Assembly (NCBI RefSeq): GCF_004342985.1
Contig: NZ_SMBO01000006.1
Location: 426,948-490,947, forward strand
Direction: 5' to 3'
DNA: 64,000 bases
Source: Novosphingobium sp. PhB57
GTDB lineage: Bacteria; Pseudomonadota; Alphaproteobacteria; Sphingomonadales; Sphingomonadaceae
Part shown: positions 50,539 through 58,860 of the stretch, in pieces
Numbering within the stretch: position 1 is the first letter of the stretch
Layout of the letters: each line of letters begins with the position of its first letter
Notes under the pieces: model-generated
Seen by the model: only the letters and a program-made list of their open reading frames with translations
Databases searched by the model: none
Told to the model about the DNA's origin: nothing
Made by a program: the position numbers and the translations under genes

Positions 50539-51243
50539 TCAGCGTACCCGCGGGCCGCCGAAGGGCAGGGGCGGAGGGGGACGGCGCGCGCCGCGCGGCA
50601 GCTGGGCCTGATAGGCCCGGCCGCAGTGCTCGACGCAATAAGGGAACCCGGGGTTCACCTTGTCTCCGCAGAAGTGGAAGTCGGGCTCGCCCGGGTGACC
50701 CATCGGCCAACGGCAGACGCGGTCGTTGAGGTCGAGCAGGCTGGTCTTGTCGGCGATCTCCGCGCTCGGCTTGGCCGGCACCAGGCGGCGCGGCGGCGCC
50801 GGCGGGATCGGCTGCTGCTGGTCGCCAGGGCCCTGACGCAGGAAGCCGCCAGGGCCGACCGAGACCACGCGCGGCCCCTTGGGGGCAGGTGCGGGAGCGG
50901 CATCGTCGGCGGCAACCGGCGGCGCGGCGGGTTCCGGCGCGCGCGGAGCAGGCGCGGCGGCCGGCTGCGGCGCAGCAGCGCGCACCACCGGGGCTTCGGC
51001 CTGAGGCTCGGGCGCAGCGGGCGCTGCTTCCACCGGCTTCGGCTTCTTGGGGGCCGGCGCCGGGCGCGCGGGCTTCTCGTTGGCCTTCACCGGCGAAGGG
51101 CGTGCCTTGAGGCCGAGGCGGTGGGCCTTGCCGATCACTGCATTGCGGCTCACGCCGCCAAGCTCGTCCGCGATCTGGCTGGCGGTGGCACCACCTTCCC
51201 ACATCTTGGTCAGCTTCTCGATCCGCTCGTCCGTCCAGCTCAT
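50539..51243 (-). CDS. gcrA: Cell-cycle regulator GcrA
   Basis: A 234-residue GcrA. The N-terminal DNA-binding domain is diagnostic (MSWTDERIEKLTKMWEGGAT, ASQIADELGGVSRNAVIGKA, HRLGLKARPSPV). A long Ala/Pro-rich linker leads to the C-terminal sigma70-binding region with LLDLNDRVCRWPMGHPGEPD and FCGDKVNPGFPYCVEHCGRAY. In Caulobacter GcrA activates promoters with methylated GANTC sites. Its presence supports an alphaproteobacterial host. Confidence 0.95.
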   Translation of the reverse strand: MSWTDERIEKLTKMWEGGATASQIADELGGVSRNAVIGKAHRLGLKARPSPVKANEKPARPAPAPKKPKPVEAAPAAPEPQAEAPVVRAAAPQPAAAPAPRAPEPAAPPVAADDAAPAPAPKGPRVVSVGPGGFLRQGPGDQQQPIPPAPPRRLVPAKPSAEIADKTSLLDLNDRVCRWPMGHPGEPDFHFCGDKVNPGFPYCVEHCGRAYQAQLPRGARRPPPPLPFGGPRVR

Positions 51244-51336
51244 TCGTGTTCCATCTCTTCATCGGGCGACCTGAGAATCGCCAAAATTCCGTGGCGCGGC
51301 TTGCCTTGGAAAGCCGCAGCCGATACTCGCCGGTCC

Positions 51337-52227
51337 ATGCCCGATCAAACGAATTCGACCGAACTGCCGACGTCCGACGGGATCGCGCCCGCCGCAATTT
51401 CGGCGCGCCATTTCCCGGCGAAGGGAGAAGCCCTGATCCACCAGGTGAACTGGGAGGGGCTCAAGACGCTTTATATGAAGGAGGTGCGGCGCTTCTTCAA
51501 GGTCCAGACCCAGACGATCTGGGCACCGGCGATCACGACGATGCTGTTCCTCGTCATCTTCACGGTCGCGCTGGGGCGCGGAGGCCGGGAAGTGCTCGGC
51601 GTCAACTTCGCCACTTTCGTGGCACCGGGCCTCATCGTCATGGGGATGATGCAGAACGCCTTCGCCAATGCCAGCTTCTCGTTCCTGGCCGGGAAGATCC
51701 AGGGCACCATCATCGACTACCTGATGCCGCCGCTGACCGAAGGCGAACTGATGCTGGCCATGACCGGCGCCGCCGTGACCCGCGCCTTGCTCGTCGGCCT
51801 GGCGCTGACCGCGGCGATGATGCTGTGGCCCGGCGTCGACTTGTCCATGGCGCACCCCTGGGCTGTCGTATGGTTCGGCCTCACCGGCTCGATCTTCCTC
51901 TCGCTGCTGGGCCTGCTGTCCTCGATCTGGGCCGAGAAGTTCGACCACAACGCGGCCGTCACCAATTTCGTGATCGCCCCGCTCTCGCTGCTGTCCGGCA
52001 CGTTCTACGTGATCGACAACCTGGCCCCCGCCTTCCAGGTGGTCAGCCGTCTCAACCCGTTCTTCTATGTGATCTCGGGCTTCCGCTTCGGCTTCCTGGG
52101 TGTCAGCGACATTGGCGACACCAACATGGCAGTGCTGCACAGCGCGCTGGGCATGGGCCTGCTCGACGCGGTCCTGGCGGCGATCGTCTACATGGTCCTG
52201 CGGTCGGGCTGGAAGATCAAGGGCTGA
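51337..52227 (+). CDS. ABC-2-type transporter permease
   Basis: This 296-residue protein has six membrane helices of the ABC-2 family, e.g. IWAPAITTMLFLVIFTVALG, FATFVAPGLIVMGMMQNAFA, and GSIFLSLLGLLSSIWAEKFD. The conserved LSGTFYVIDNLAPAFQVVSR and NPFFYVISGFRFGFLGVSD identify the NodJ/DrrB-like group. Its ATPase partner is not next to it. The ATG at 51337 was chosen; longer frames overlap gcrA. Substrate unknown. Confidence 0.88.
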   Translation: MPDQTNSTELPTSDGIAPAAISARHFPAKGEALIHQVNWEGLKTLYMKEVRRFFKVQTQTIWAPAITTMLFLVIFTVALGRGGREVLGVNFATFVAPGLIVMGMMQNAFANASFSFLAGKIQGTIIDYLMPPLTEGELMLAMTGAAVTRALLVGLALTAAMMLWPGVDLSMAHPWAVVWFGLTGSIFLSLLGLLSSIWAEKFDHNAAVTNFVIAPLSLLSGTFYVIDNLAPAFQVVSRLNPFFYVISGFRFGFLGVSDIGDTNMAVLHSALGMGLLDAVLAAIVYMVLRSGWKIKG

Positions 52228-52252
52228 CCGTCCGGCACTTCAAAGTCTTCGA

Positions 52253-52284
52253 AAAACCCCGGTCGGACCCTCCGGCCGGGGTTT
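52253..52284. terminator. Terminator after ABC permease
   Basis: AAAACCCCGG (52253-52262) pairs with CCGGGGTTTT (52275-52284), the T-run following the stem. It sits between the permease and the convergent hspQ. Confidence 0.85.
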
Positions 52285-52315
52285 TCTGCGTCTGGAGAGA
52301 CGGCCCGTCAGGCCC

Positions 52316-52696
52316 TCAATGCGTCAGCCCGCGCCGCAAGTGATAGCGGCCGTTGTCGAAGTCATCGAAGATCTGCGAGAGCGAGGGGTGGTCCACCGGG
52401 CCGCCATCGGAATCCGTGATCAGGTTCTGCTGGCTGACATAGGCGACGTAGCTGGAATCCTCGTTCTCGGCGAGCAGGTGGTAATACGGCTGATCGCGTC
52501 GCGGACGGACGTTCAGGGGAATGGACTCGTACCATTCATCGCTGTTGGCGAAGACAGGATCGATATCGAAAACCACACCCCTGAAGTCGTGGTTCCGGTG
52601 GCGAACGACATCCCCGATCGCGAATCGCGCACGCGTTTCACGCGGCGCGTCGATGACGCGGCCCGCTGTCGGAGAAAAAAATGACGCCTTGTTCAT
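52316..52696 (-). CDS. hspQ: Heat shock protein HspQ (YccV-like)
   Basis: The 126-residue protein carries the HspQ/YccV domain: ARFAIGDVVRHRNHDFRGVV, FDIDPVFANSDEWYESIPL and RPRRDQPYYHLLAENEDSSY, ending NGRYHLRRGLTH. In E. coli it binds hemimethylated oriC/DnaA and acts as a Lon specificity factor. ATG 52696 begins at the family core, although its ribosome site is poor. Confidence 0.88.
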   Translation of the reverse strand: MNKASFFSPTAGRVIDAPRETRARFAIGDVVRHRNHDFRGVVFDIDPVFANSDEWYESIPLNVRPRRDQPYYHLLAENEDSSYVAYVSQQNLITDSDGGPVDHPSLSQIFDDFDNGRYHLRRGLTH

Positions 52697-52848
52697 AGGA
52701 GAAATATAGGTTTCCTGCGGCCTGCCCACAAGCAAGCCTTGTGGACAATCCCCATTTTTTGAAAACAGGGGCTTGGCAAGTCCGATAAGCCGGGCTATCG
52801 GCGCGCTTCCTGACCCGGCGGCTCTGTCCGCTGCATCGCATCTCTAGC

Positions 52849-53025
<177 letters not shown>

Positions 53026-53082
53026 ATTCCATCGCACGGCGTCCGATTGGTTTCGTGGGAAGAAATGTGGGAAGGTTTTGGC

Positions 53083-54225
53083 ATGGGAAAACTGTCCGCA
53101 ACAAGCGTCAGAGCAGCCACTCGGCCGGGCCGAATGGGCGACGGCGAAGGCCTGTACCTCTTGGTCCAGCCCGGCGGTTCAAAGAGCTGGATATGCCGGG
53201 TACAGAAGCATGGCCTGCGGCGAGATTTCGGTCTCGGCAGCACTTCGAAAATTTCGCTCGCGACCGCCAGGGAGATGGCGAGAGAAATCCGAAGCTGGAT
53301 GGAGATGGGCCTCGACCCCATTTTCGAACGCCGCAAGGCTCAGGGCATACCGACTTTTCGTGAAGCAGCTGCCAAGGTGATCGCCGCTAACGGAAAGACC
53401 TGGCGCAACGAAAAGCACGCGGCGCAGTGGTCCAGCACATTGGAAGCCTATGTCTTCCCACATATCGGTGATCGGCAGGTCAGCGAGATCACAGGTCCGA
53501 TGATTCGCAATCTCCTTTCGGAGATTTGGCTCTCCAAGCCCGAGACCGCTCGCCGTGTTCGCCAGCGTGTCGGCGCCATTCTCGATTGGGCTTATGCCTC
53601 GGGATTTCGCGAGACCGAGGCTCCGATGCGGGCGATCACCAAGGGGCTTCCGCGTCAGCCCAAGAAGGACGGCCATTTCGCCGCGATGCCCTATGACAAG
53701 GTCCCGGCGTTCCTGCGCCGGCTGCCCGAGCGCGAAACGTTCAGTCGGCTCGCATTGCAGTTTGCGATCTTCACCGCCGCTCGCTCAGGCGAGGTGCGGG
53801 AGGCAAAATGGAGTGAGATCGATTTCGATACCAAGCTCTGGACTGTTCCCAAGGAGCGCATGAAAGCCAACCGTGAGCACGTGGTGCCGCTGAACGATGG
53901 GGCTTTGAAAATTCTACGGCGGTGTCTGGAACTGAGGCTCGGGGAGGCGGCCCTGATCTTCCCCGGATCTCGGCCAAAGTCCCCCTTGTCCGACATGACT
54001 CTTTCCAAGCTGCTCAAGGAAATGCGCGAACCCTACACGCCCCACGGCTTTCGCTCGTCGTTCCGGGATTGGGTAAGCGAGGAAACCCAGCATCCTAGCG
54101 ATGTTGCGGAGGCGGCGCTTGCCCACGTGGTGAAGAGCAAGACCGAAGCGGCCTATCGCCGAGGCAACCTCCTCGAGAAGCGCCGGGTGATGATGGAAGA
54201 CTGGAACGCATTCTGTGTCAGCTAG
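53083..54225 (+). CDS. int: Tyrosine-type site-specific integrase
   Basis: A 380-residue P4-type integrase. The N-terminal arm domain (DUF4102; GDGEGLYLLVQPGGSKSWIC) is followed by a SAM-like core domain and a catalytic domain with Arg in FTAARSGEVREAKW, His-x-x-Arg in PHGFRSSFRDW, His in AHVVKSKTE and the Tyr of AAYRRGN. It inserts the element into the tRNA-Ser gene and faces away from it. ATG 53083 has GGAAGG seven bases upstream; ATG 53065 is an alternative. Confidence 0.93.
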   Translation: MGKLSATSVRAATRPGRMGDGEGLYLLVQPGGSKSWICRVQKHGLRRDFGLGSTSKISLATAREMAREIRSWMEMGLDPIFERRKAQGIPTFREAAAKVIAANGKTWRNEKHAAQWSSTLEAYVFPHIGDRQVSEITGPMIRNLLSEIWLSKPETARRVRQRVGAILDWAYASGFRETEAPMRAITKGLPRQPKKDGHFAAMPYDKVPAFLRRLPERETFSRLALQFAIFTAARSGEVREAKWSEIDFDTKLWTVPKERMKANREHVVPLNDGALKILRRCLELRLGEAALIFPGSRPKSPLSDMTLSKLLKEMREPYTPHGFRSSFRDWVSEETQHPSDVAEAALAHVVKSKTEAAYRRGNLLEKRRVMMEDWNAFCVS

Positions 54226-54274
54226 CTCGCAGTACATCCTGAATGACTGGCTGGATGGGAACGGTTACGATTTT

Positions 54275-54314
54275 CGTATATTTCGCTTGTTGCGTTCATT
54301 GCGAATATCGTATG
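54275..54314. promoter_or_regulatory. Imperfect inverted repeat before toxin-antitoxin operon
   Basis: CGTATATTTCGC (54275-54286) and GCGAATATCGTATG (54301-54314) form an imperfect dyad 27 bases upstream of the antitoxin ATG, in an AT-rich pocket. It is a plausible autoregulation site. Confidence 0.4.
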
Positions 54315-54340
54315 CTTGCGCGCAGCAGAGGAGCCCAATC

Positions 54341-54796
54341 ATGACCATCCCAGCCTTCGCCGAGGAGATCGGCGCGCGTCTGCCTTCTGCGAGCGAGAAG
54401 GTGGCGGCGAACCAGTTACGACAGATCATCGCCGCCCACGCCGACGGCGGCGCAACCCTGCGCCTGCTTGATGACGACCGCCAGCCCGTTGACGTGACTC
54501 TTACTCCGGCGCTGTCGCACTTGCTGCTCGATTTGCTTGGTCATATCGGGCGGGGCGATGCCGTGACGTTGGTGCCGGTCCACCAGATGCTGTCGACACA
54601 GCAGGCGGCTGACATCCTGAATGTGTCACGTCCCCATCTGATCTCGTTGCTGGACAAGGAGGCGATCCCCCATGTCCTGGTGGGGAGGCACCGCCGCATC
54701 CGTGCCGAAGACCTGTTCGCCTACAAGCAGGCGCGCGACGCACGCCGCGGCGCTGCGTTGGCCAACCTGGCAGAGAATGACTCGGAGCTGCTGTAG
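54341..54796 (+). CDS. Excisionase-type HTH antitoxin-like protein
   Basis: This 151-residue protein has an N-terminal half of unknown fold and a C-terminal MerR/excisionase-like HTH (LSTQQAADILNVSRPHLISL, then PHVLVGRHRRIRAEDLFAYK). It lies two bases upstream of a PIN-domain gene, the layout of an antitoxin-toxin pair in which the antitoxin also represses the operon. SD AGAGGAG precedes ATG 54341. Confidence 0.78.
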   Translation: MTIPAFAEEIGARLPSASEKVAANQLRQIIAAHADGGATLRLLDDDRQPVDVTLTPALSHLLLDLLGHIGRGDAVTLVPVHQMLSTQQAADILNVSRPHLISLLDKEAIPHVLVGRHRRIRAEDLFAYKQARDARRGAALANLAENDSELL

Positions 54797-54798
54797 CC

Positions 54799-55389
54799 TT
54801 GTTCGCCAACCGCTATACGGCATTCGTCGACGCTTGTGCGCTTGTGGGTGTCCTCAAGCGTAACATGCTGCTCACGCTCGCAGAGGCGGGCTTCTTTCGC
54901 ATTCGATGGTCCGCCAGAGTCCTCGACGAAGTGGAAGTGGCACTCGAACGAATCCATGCGGACAAGGGACGGGAGGGCGCAGCGGCGATCGCTCAGCGTC
55001 AGCGTGCCAATATGGAGACCGCTTTCGAGGAAGCGGCCATCACCGATTACGAGGCACTTGAGCCTGCCTGTGCATCGATCCCCGATCGAAATGACCACCA
55101 TGTGGTCGCGGCTGCCCTGAAGGCTCAGGCGGCAACGATCGTGACGGACAACCTCAAGGACTTTCCCGCCGAGGTGCTGAACGGGCTCAACATCGAGGCG
55201 AAGTCCACGGACGCTTTCATTGCGGACACTATCGAGCTTGATCCTGGTCGTGCGGTCGGCGCGCTTAGGTCGATGCGAGAGCGTTTCAGGAATCCGTCCC
55301 TGACAGCCGAGACCTTGTTGCTTAAAATCGAAGCAGTAGGTCTCAACGAGACGGCAGGCACGCTTCGACCTTACCTCGCCGTGCTGTAA
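54799..55389 (+). CDS. PIN-domain toxin-like ribonuclease
   Basis: A 196-residue protein with a PIN fold: first acidic residue in TAFVDACALVG, VLDEVEVALERIH, the C-terminal acidic cluster in PDRNDHHVVAAALKAQAATI and TDNLKDFP. PIN toxins such as VapC cut tRNA or rRNA. It is longer than VapC, with about 60 extra residues at the end. The likely start is TTG 54799, right after the antitoxin stop; ATG alternatives are too far in. The pair probably stabilises the element. Confidence 0.78.
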   Translation: MFANRYTAFVDACALVGVLKRNMLLTLAEAGFFRIRWSARVLDEVEVALERIHADKGREGAAAIAQRQRANMETAFEEAAITDYEALEPACASIPDRNDHHVVAAALKAQAATIVTDNLKDFPAEVLNGLNIEAKSTDAFIADTIELDPGRAVGALRSMRERFRNPSLTAETLLLKIEAVGLNETAGTLRPYLAVL

Positions 55390-55488
55390 AGTCCTCAATT
55401 CAGTTTGTTAAGCCATACGTAGCAGAAGTGAAACGCTGTTGCGAATGCGCGGAACCTACGATTTGCTTGCTCAAATACGCCGCGAAAA

Positions 55489-55520
55489 AACCCGAAACAC
55501 CCAGGCGGGTATTTCGGGTT
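55489..55520 (-). terminator. Minus-strand terminator in the gap before ardC
   Basis: AACCCGAAA (55489-55497) pairs with TTTCGGGTT (55512-55520); on the minus strand the stem is followed by TTTTTT. A minus-strand terminator needs a minus-strand transcript from the right, yet no coding gene is seen there. Confidence 0.65.
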
Positions 55521-55522
55521 AA

Positions 55523-56131
55523 GGCGTTGGGTCGCAATGCGCCGAAGCGCACCTGATGACCAGCCGGAGGGAGGAAGGTTACCGGCCGAATCACATGCGC
55601 AGTTTGTGGTTGCGACTGAAGGCTTTTGCGAATGAAAAATGCTGTCACCCACGGCATGAACGATATTTTCGTTTAGTTTTCGGCACGAGCTTTAACATCC
55701 TGGGAGGGATCGCACCGACGTATGGGATGTCGGTTGACCATGGGCGTCTCAGGCCCGGCGGCCTGACCGCGCTCTACCTCCGCTTACGCTCGGGCCGAGC
55801 CGCCCTTGGCGTCTCGTCGGCACAGCCGTTACGATCGCTGACGCGCTCCGGGCGCCGCTGGCGCCCCGGGCTGGACGCGTTTGCGCGTCCCATCAGCGGT
55901 CTCCGCACCTTCGGCGCGTCGGAGCTTGCCCTGCTCCTGGCTGGCGAGGGGCGTCACGGCCCCTTGGCCCCGCCATGGCGCGCCGCAAGGCGGGCTTTGC
56001 CCGCCTCCTCCATTTCATTTCGGCCCTGCGGGTGCGCCCCGCCATTCGAGGCGAGGCCTGTGGTCCGCTCCTGCCGCCCCCCGCCACCCCGGCGCCGGTC
56101 AATGGCGGTTGGAGAAAGGAAGCAGGAGAAA
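55523..56131. other. GC-rich structured non-coding leader upstream of ardC
   Basis: About 600 bases without a supportable protein. From 55750 on it is packed with small inverted repeats, e.g. GGCCCGGCGGCC near 55752 and CGGGCGCCGCTGGCGCCCCG near 55849. No plausible ribosome site precedes any frame before 56132. It may be a folded RNA leader, a small RNA or part of a transfer region. Confidence 0.5.
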
Positions 56132-57019
56132 ATGAACAAGCCAGATCGCCAGAGCCTTTACGGCGAAGTTACCGCGCGGATCATTGCCGAGCTCGAGGAG
56201 GGCAGGCTTCCCTGGGTGCAGCCATGGGATAGTTCGCGGTGTCCCTGCATGATGCCGTGTAATGCGGCATCGGGGCGGGCCTATTCGGGAATCAATATTC
56301 TCATCCTGTGGTGCGAGGCAGCGGAGCGGCAGTTCACGTCGCAGCGCTGGCTTACCTACCGGCAGGCCGTGGCGGCGGGCGGGAATGTCCGGCGGGGCGA
56401 GAAGGGCACAGTCGTGTGCTACGCGGATCGCTTCACCCCGAAGGACGAGGCCGAGAACGCAGCAGCCGGCGACCGCGAGGCGAGGACAATCGCGTTCCTG
56501 AAGCGCTTTGTGGTCTTCAATCTCGATCAGGTGGAGGGGCTGCCCGAGCGCTTGATGACGGAACCGGGGGTGCCAGATCCGGTGATTCAGATTGCCGAGG
56601 TGGACAGGCTGATCGCTGCCAGCGGGGCGGACTTCCGGATCGGCGGCGATGAGGCGTTCTATTCACCGGCGCCGGATTACGTGCAGGTCCCGCCGCAGGC
56701 CGCCTTCCATGATCCGATCAACTGGTTTCGCACGGCCCTTCACGAGATGGGCCACTGGGCTGGCGGGAAGGCAAGGCTGAACCGGGACATGTCCGGAAAG
56801 TTCGGCTCGGCCCAATATGCCAGGGAGGAACTCGTTGCCGAGATGACGGCGGCGTTCTCCTGCGCATCGCTCGGTATCCAACCGACGGTGCGGCATAGCG
56901 ATTACCTGGGGACGTGGCTCGAGGTCATGCGCGCTGACGAGAAGGCGATTTTCCGGGCGGCGAGCGCGGCCAGCAAGGCGGCCGATTTCCTCCTCACCTT
57001 TGCGGAGGACGCGGCATGA
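56132..57019 (+). CDS. ardC: ArdC-family antirestriction protein
   Basis: The 295-residue protein matches the ArdC/TraC-primase-like family. An N-terminal ssDNA-binding domain (LYGEVTARIIAELEEGRLPW, RAYSGINILILWCEAAERQ, WLTYRQAVAAGGNVRRGEKG) is followed by a zincin-like metallopeptidase domain with HEMGHW around residue 205 and AREELVAEMTAAFSCASLGI. It protects incoming single-stranded DNA from restriction during conjugation. ATG 56132 has AGGAGA five bases upstream; longer frames run through the structured leader. Confidence 0.9.
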   Translation: MNKPDRQSLYGEVTARIIAELEEGRLPWVQPWDSSRCPCMMPCNAASGRAYSGINILILWCEAAERQFTSQRWLTYRQAVAAGGNVRRGEKGTVVCYADRFTPKDEAENAAAGDREARTIAFLKRFVVFNLDQVEGLPERLMTEPGVPDPVIQIAEVDRLIAASGADFRIGGDEAFYSPAPDYVQVPPQAAFHDPINWFRTALHEMGHWAGGKARLNRDMSGKFGSAQYAREELVAEMTAAFSCASLGIQPTVRHSDYLGTWLEVMRADEKAIFRAASAASKAADFLLTFAEDAA

Positions 57020-57300
57020 GGTGGCATCTCTACAGGATCGAGCAGCGGGTTCGCGAGGCTTTCCTGCGGGATGCCTTTTCCGAATACGAGGATCCGGAAC
57101 TGCGCCGGCTGGCGCGGGCAATCTACTCGCTTCCCTGGCTGCCCAAAAATGTGTTCGGCATGCTGCGGTACGATAGGCTCACTTATGAGCAGATTGCCGA
57201 AAAGCTGCGTATCAGTCCCCGGCGCGTGCAGACCGAGGTGGGGCGAGCCATGGCCCTGATCATTCGCTCGCGAGACCGGCAGAAGCGCAAGGGATGGTGA
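57016..57300 (+). CDS. Small sigma-region-4-like HTH protein
   Basis: A 94-residue basic protein. Its C-terminal half reads LTYEQIAEKLRISPRRVQTE and VGRAMALIIRSRD, a sigma region 4 HTH (ERVxxI-like helix). It has no region 2. It overlaps ardC by four bases (ATGA). It may bind a promoter of the element's transfer genes. Confidence 0.7.
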   Translation: MRWHLYRIEQRVREAFLRDAFSEYEDPELRRLARAIYSLPWLPKNVFGMLRYDRLTYEQIAEKLRISPRRVQTEVGRAMALIIRSRDRQKRKGW

Positions 57301-57307
57301 GACATCA

Positions 57308-57343
57308 GGGCGCGTCCGCAGCTGCGGACGCGCCCAAGTTTTT
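57308..57343 (+). terminator. Terminator after ardC operon
   Basis: A perfect palindrome with 13-base arms (57308-57320 and 57323-57335) is followed by AAGTTTTT. A classic rho-independent terminator. Confidence 0.9.
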
Positions 57344-57364
57344 GCACGTTGGACGCTTTGCGGC

Positions 57365-57583
57365 TCAGGAGCGCGGCAGGGTGTCGTCGACCAAATAAGA
57401 GATCGGACTGTTCATCCATTCGTTGACGGCGCTCTCGCGCCAGTCGCAGCATCTTTCGGCGAGGCGGACCTGGGCCGGGAAGGTCCCGGTCTGGATTTTG
57501 CGGTAGAGGGTGGCACGCGACAGGCCTGTGCGGGTGAGCACGGCATCGAGGCGCAGGAAGCGTTCAGGGGGTGTCATGTTCAT
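57365..57583 (-). CDS. AlpA-family transcriptional regulator
   Basis: The 72-residue protein is a single winged/HTH of the AlpA type: RLDAVLTRTGLSRATLYRKI, QTGTFPAQVRLAERCCDWRE, AVNEWM. Such proteins control integrase or excision in genomic islands. ATG 57583 lies eight bases after GAGGA. It converges on the ardC operon across the terminator. Confidence 0.88.
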   Translation of the reverse strand: MNMTPPERFLRLDAVLTRTGLSRATLYRKIQTGTFPAQVRLAERCCDWRESAVNEWMNSPISYLVDDTLPRS

Positions 57584-57660
57584 GTGGCATGTCCTCGCAT
57601 TAAGTGAAGTGGACTGGCCGGCCACGAGTAAGTTTGGCTCAGATCTGCGGGCTTACAAGT

Positions 57661-57690
57661 GCGCTGAACAGCGCTGAACAGCGCGGAACA
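57661..57690. repeat. Three direct 10-bp repeats (GCGCTGAACA)
   Basis: GCGCTGAACA occurs twice at 57661-57680, followed by GCGCGGAACA at 57681-57690, in head-to-tail order, 78 bases upstream of the AlpA-like gene start. They may be operator iterons. The remaining gap to 57933 shows no gene or strong signal. Confidence 0.6.
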
Positions 57691-57933
57691 GGTAAAAAAC
57701 GGGCCCCAGTTCACCGGGTGGCACCAGCAAGAACCTTGTGTGCCCCGAATCGACCCCATAAAAAAATTTGCGCGCCAAAGCCGTGATTTCCGCATTTCAT
57801 TCTCATGCCATCTCGGCGGCCCCCTGGCGCGAAGGTCTGGCCTTCGCGCGAAGAGGATCGGCCGCCGAATCGCATCGGGCTACCGCTAGCCCCGAGCTCC
57901 GGCCTTCGCCGATCGCCTCCACCAAGGGCGAGA

Positions 57934-58515
57934 TCAGGACGGTGTCGTTCGCCGCCGCGAACGGGCATGGCCGGTGACATGGCAGACATGATCGACGAGC
58001 CCGCCGACCAGGGTCCGCACCTGATCCCCAGTGAAGCCGCCATCGTCAGGATGCTTGCCGTTCATGAGGTGCCGCCGGTTCCATTTCCAATAGGGCGCCA
58101 GCACCTGGACCAGCCGCGCCGTCTCGGTGCAATCGTAGCCGAACGCGGTAACGTTGGCGTAAGCCAGCGAGCGGTCGACATTTAGGCTGATATGCCGCGC
58201 GCACCAGCTGTCCGGAAAGCCGACATCGAGCAGGTGCGAGGACAGCGCGAGTTGGACGACGATGCCGGTCGAGTAGAGGAAATCGGGCCAGTTACCGGGC
58301 GTATCATGTGCCAAGCTGCCCATGAATTCTTCGGCACGGTGATAGCGCGCGAGGCTGAGGTTGCGGCCCTCCTGCGTACGGACCAGGCGCACCGGCTCGG
58401 CGCCATAGATCTTCCACAGCGCGGCGAGCGCGGAATTGTCGTGCGGCAGGGAGTTCAGCGCCGCCGACACGGCGGCCATTTCATCGGGTGAAGTCGCAGG
58501 AACAAGATTGTTCAT
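57934..58515 (-). CDS. Uncharacterised 193-residue protein
   Basis: I do not recognise it. The protein is soluble, with a helical N-terminus (SPDEMAAVSAALNSLPHDNS), aromatic-rich centre (GNWPDFLYSTGIVVQLALSS, DSWCARHISLNVDRSLAYAN) and a C-terminal WKWNRRHLMNGKHPDDGGFT. No signal peptide or catalytic motif is evident. A strong GGAGGT site precedes ATG 58515. It is a single-gene unit of the element's cargo. Confidence 0.6.
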   Translation of the reverse strand: MNNLVPATSPDEMAAVSAALNSLPHDNSALAALWKIYGAEPVRLVRTQEGRNLSLARYHRAEEFMGSLAHDTPGNWPDFLYSTGIVVQLALSSHLLDVGFPDSWCARHISLNVDRSLAYANVTAFGYDCTETARLVQVLAPYWKWNRRHLMNGKHPDDGGFTGDQVRTLVGGLVDHVCHVTGHARSRRRTTPS

Positions 58516-58860
58516 TTAGCACCTCCGGGTCCGCATCAGGGCGGGTAGGCGGAAGGCTGAGGACCATGCGGACCAGTCCCGAACTCCCGCACGCTAACGC
58601 GCGGGAGCCGCCGGAGCTGGTAACATGCAAGTGACATGCGCCGCCGCCTTTCACCCGAAGGTTTGGACATGCGCGACGGCACCCCGGAAAACCATGTTTT
58701 CCGAGCTCGATTCACTTGCGGGATTACCAGTCCCGGCGCTGCCCTTTGCGCAGCGCCTTGGCAGGATAACAGACGGGAATCCCTAGGCCAAGGACTGACT
58801 GGATCGCGCAGATTGTGCGTGCTTCGGACGGATATCTGGGCCGTCGTCGCGGCATTCCAG
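58516..58860. other. Gap between ORFan and Excalibur gene, one hairpin
   Basis: About 345 bases. CTCCCGCACG/CGCGCGGGAG (58586-58609, one mismatch) is a stem that could end the Excalibur transcript, though far downstream. Open frames here lack ribosome sites and family sequence. Confidence 0.45.

Noticed and set aside
52682..52701. TATAGG and TCCTATG near the hspQ start as further flagellar boxes
   Set aside because: The match is incomplete, lies over the start codon of a non-flagellar gene and is probably chance.
55395..55657. Small minus-strand open frames in the gap after the PIN gene
   Set aside because: They run through the minus-strand terminator hairpin, lack ribosome sites and show no family.
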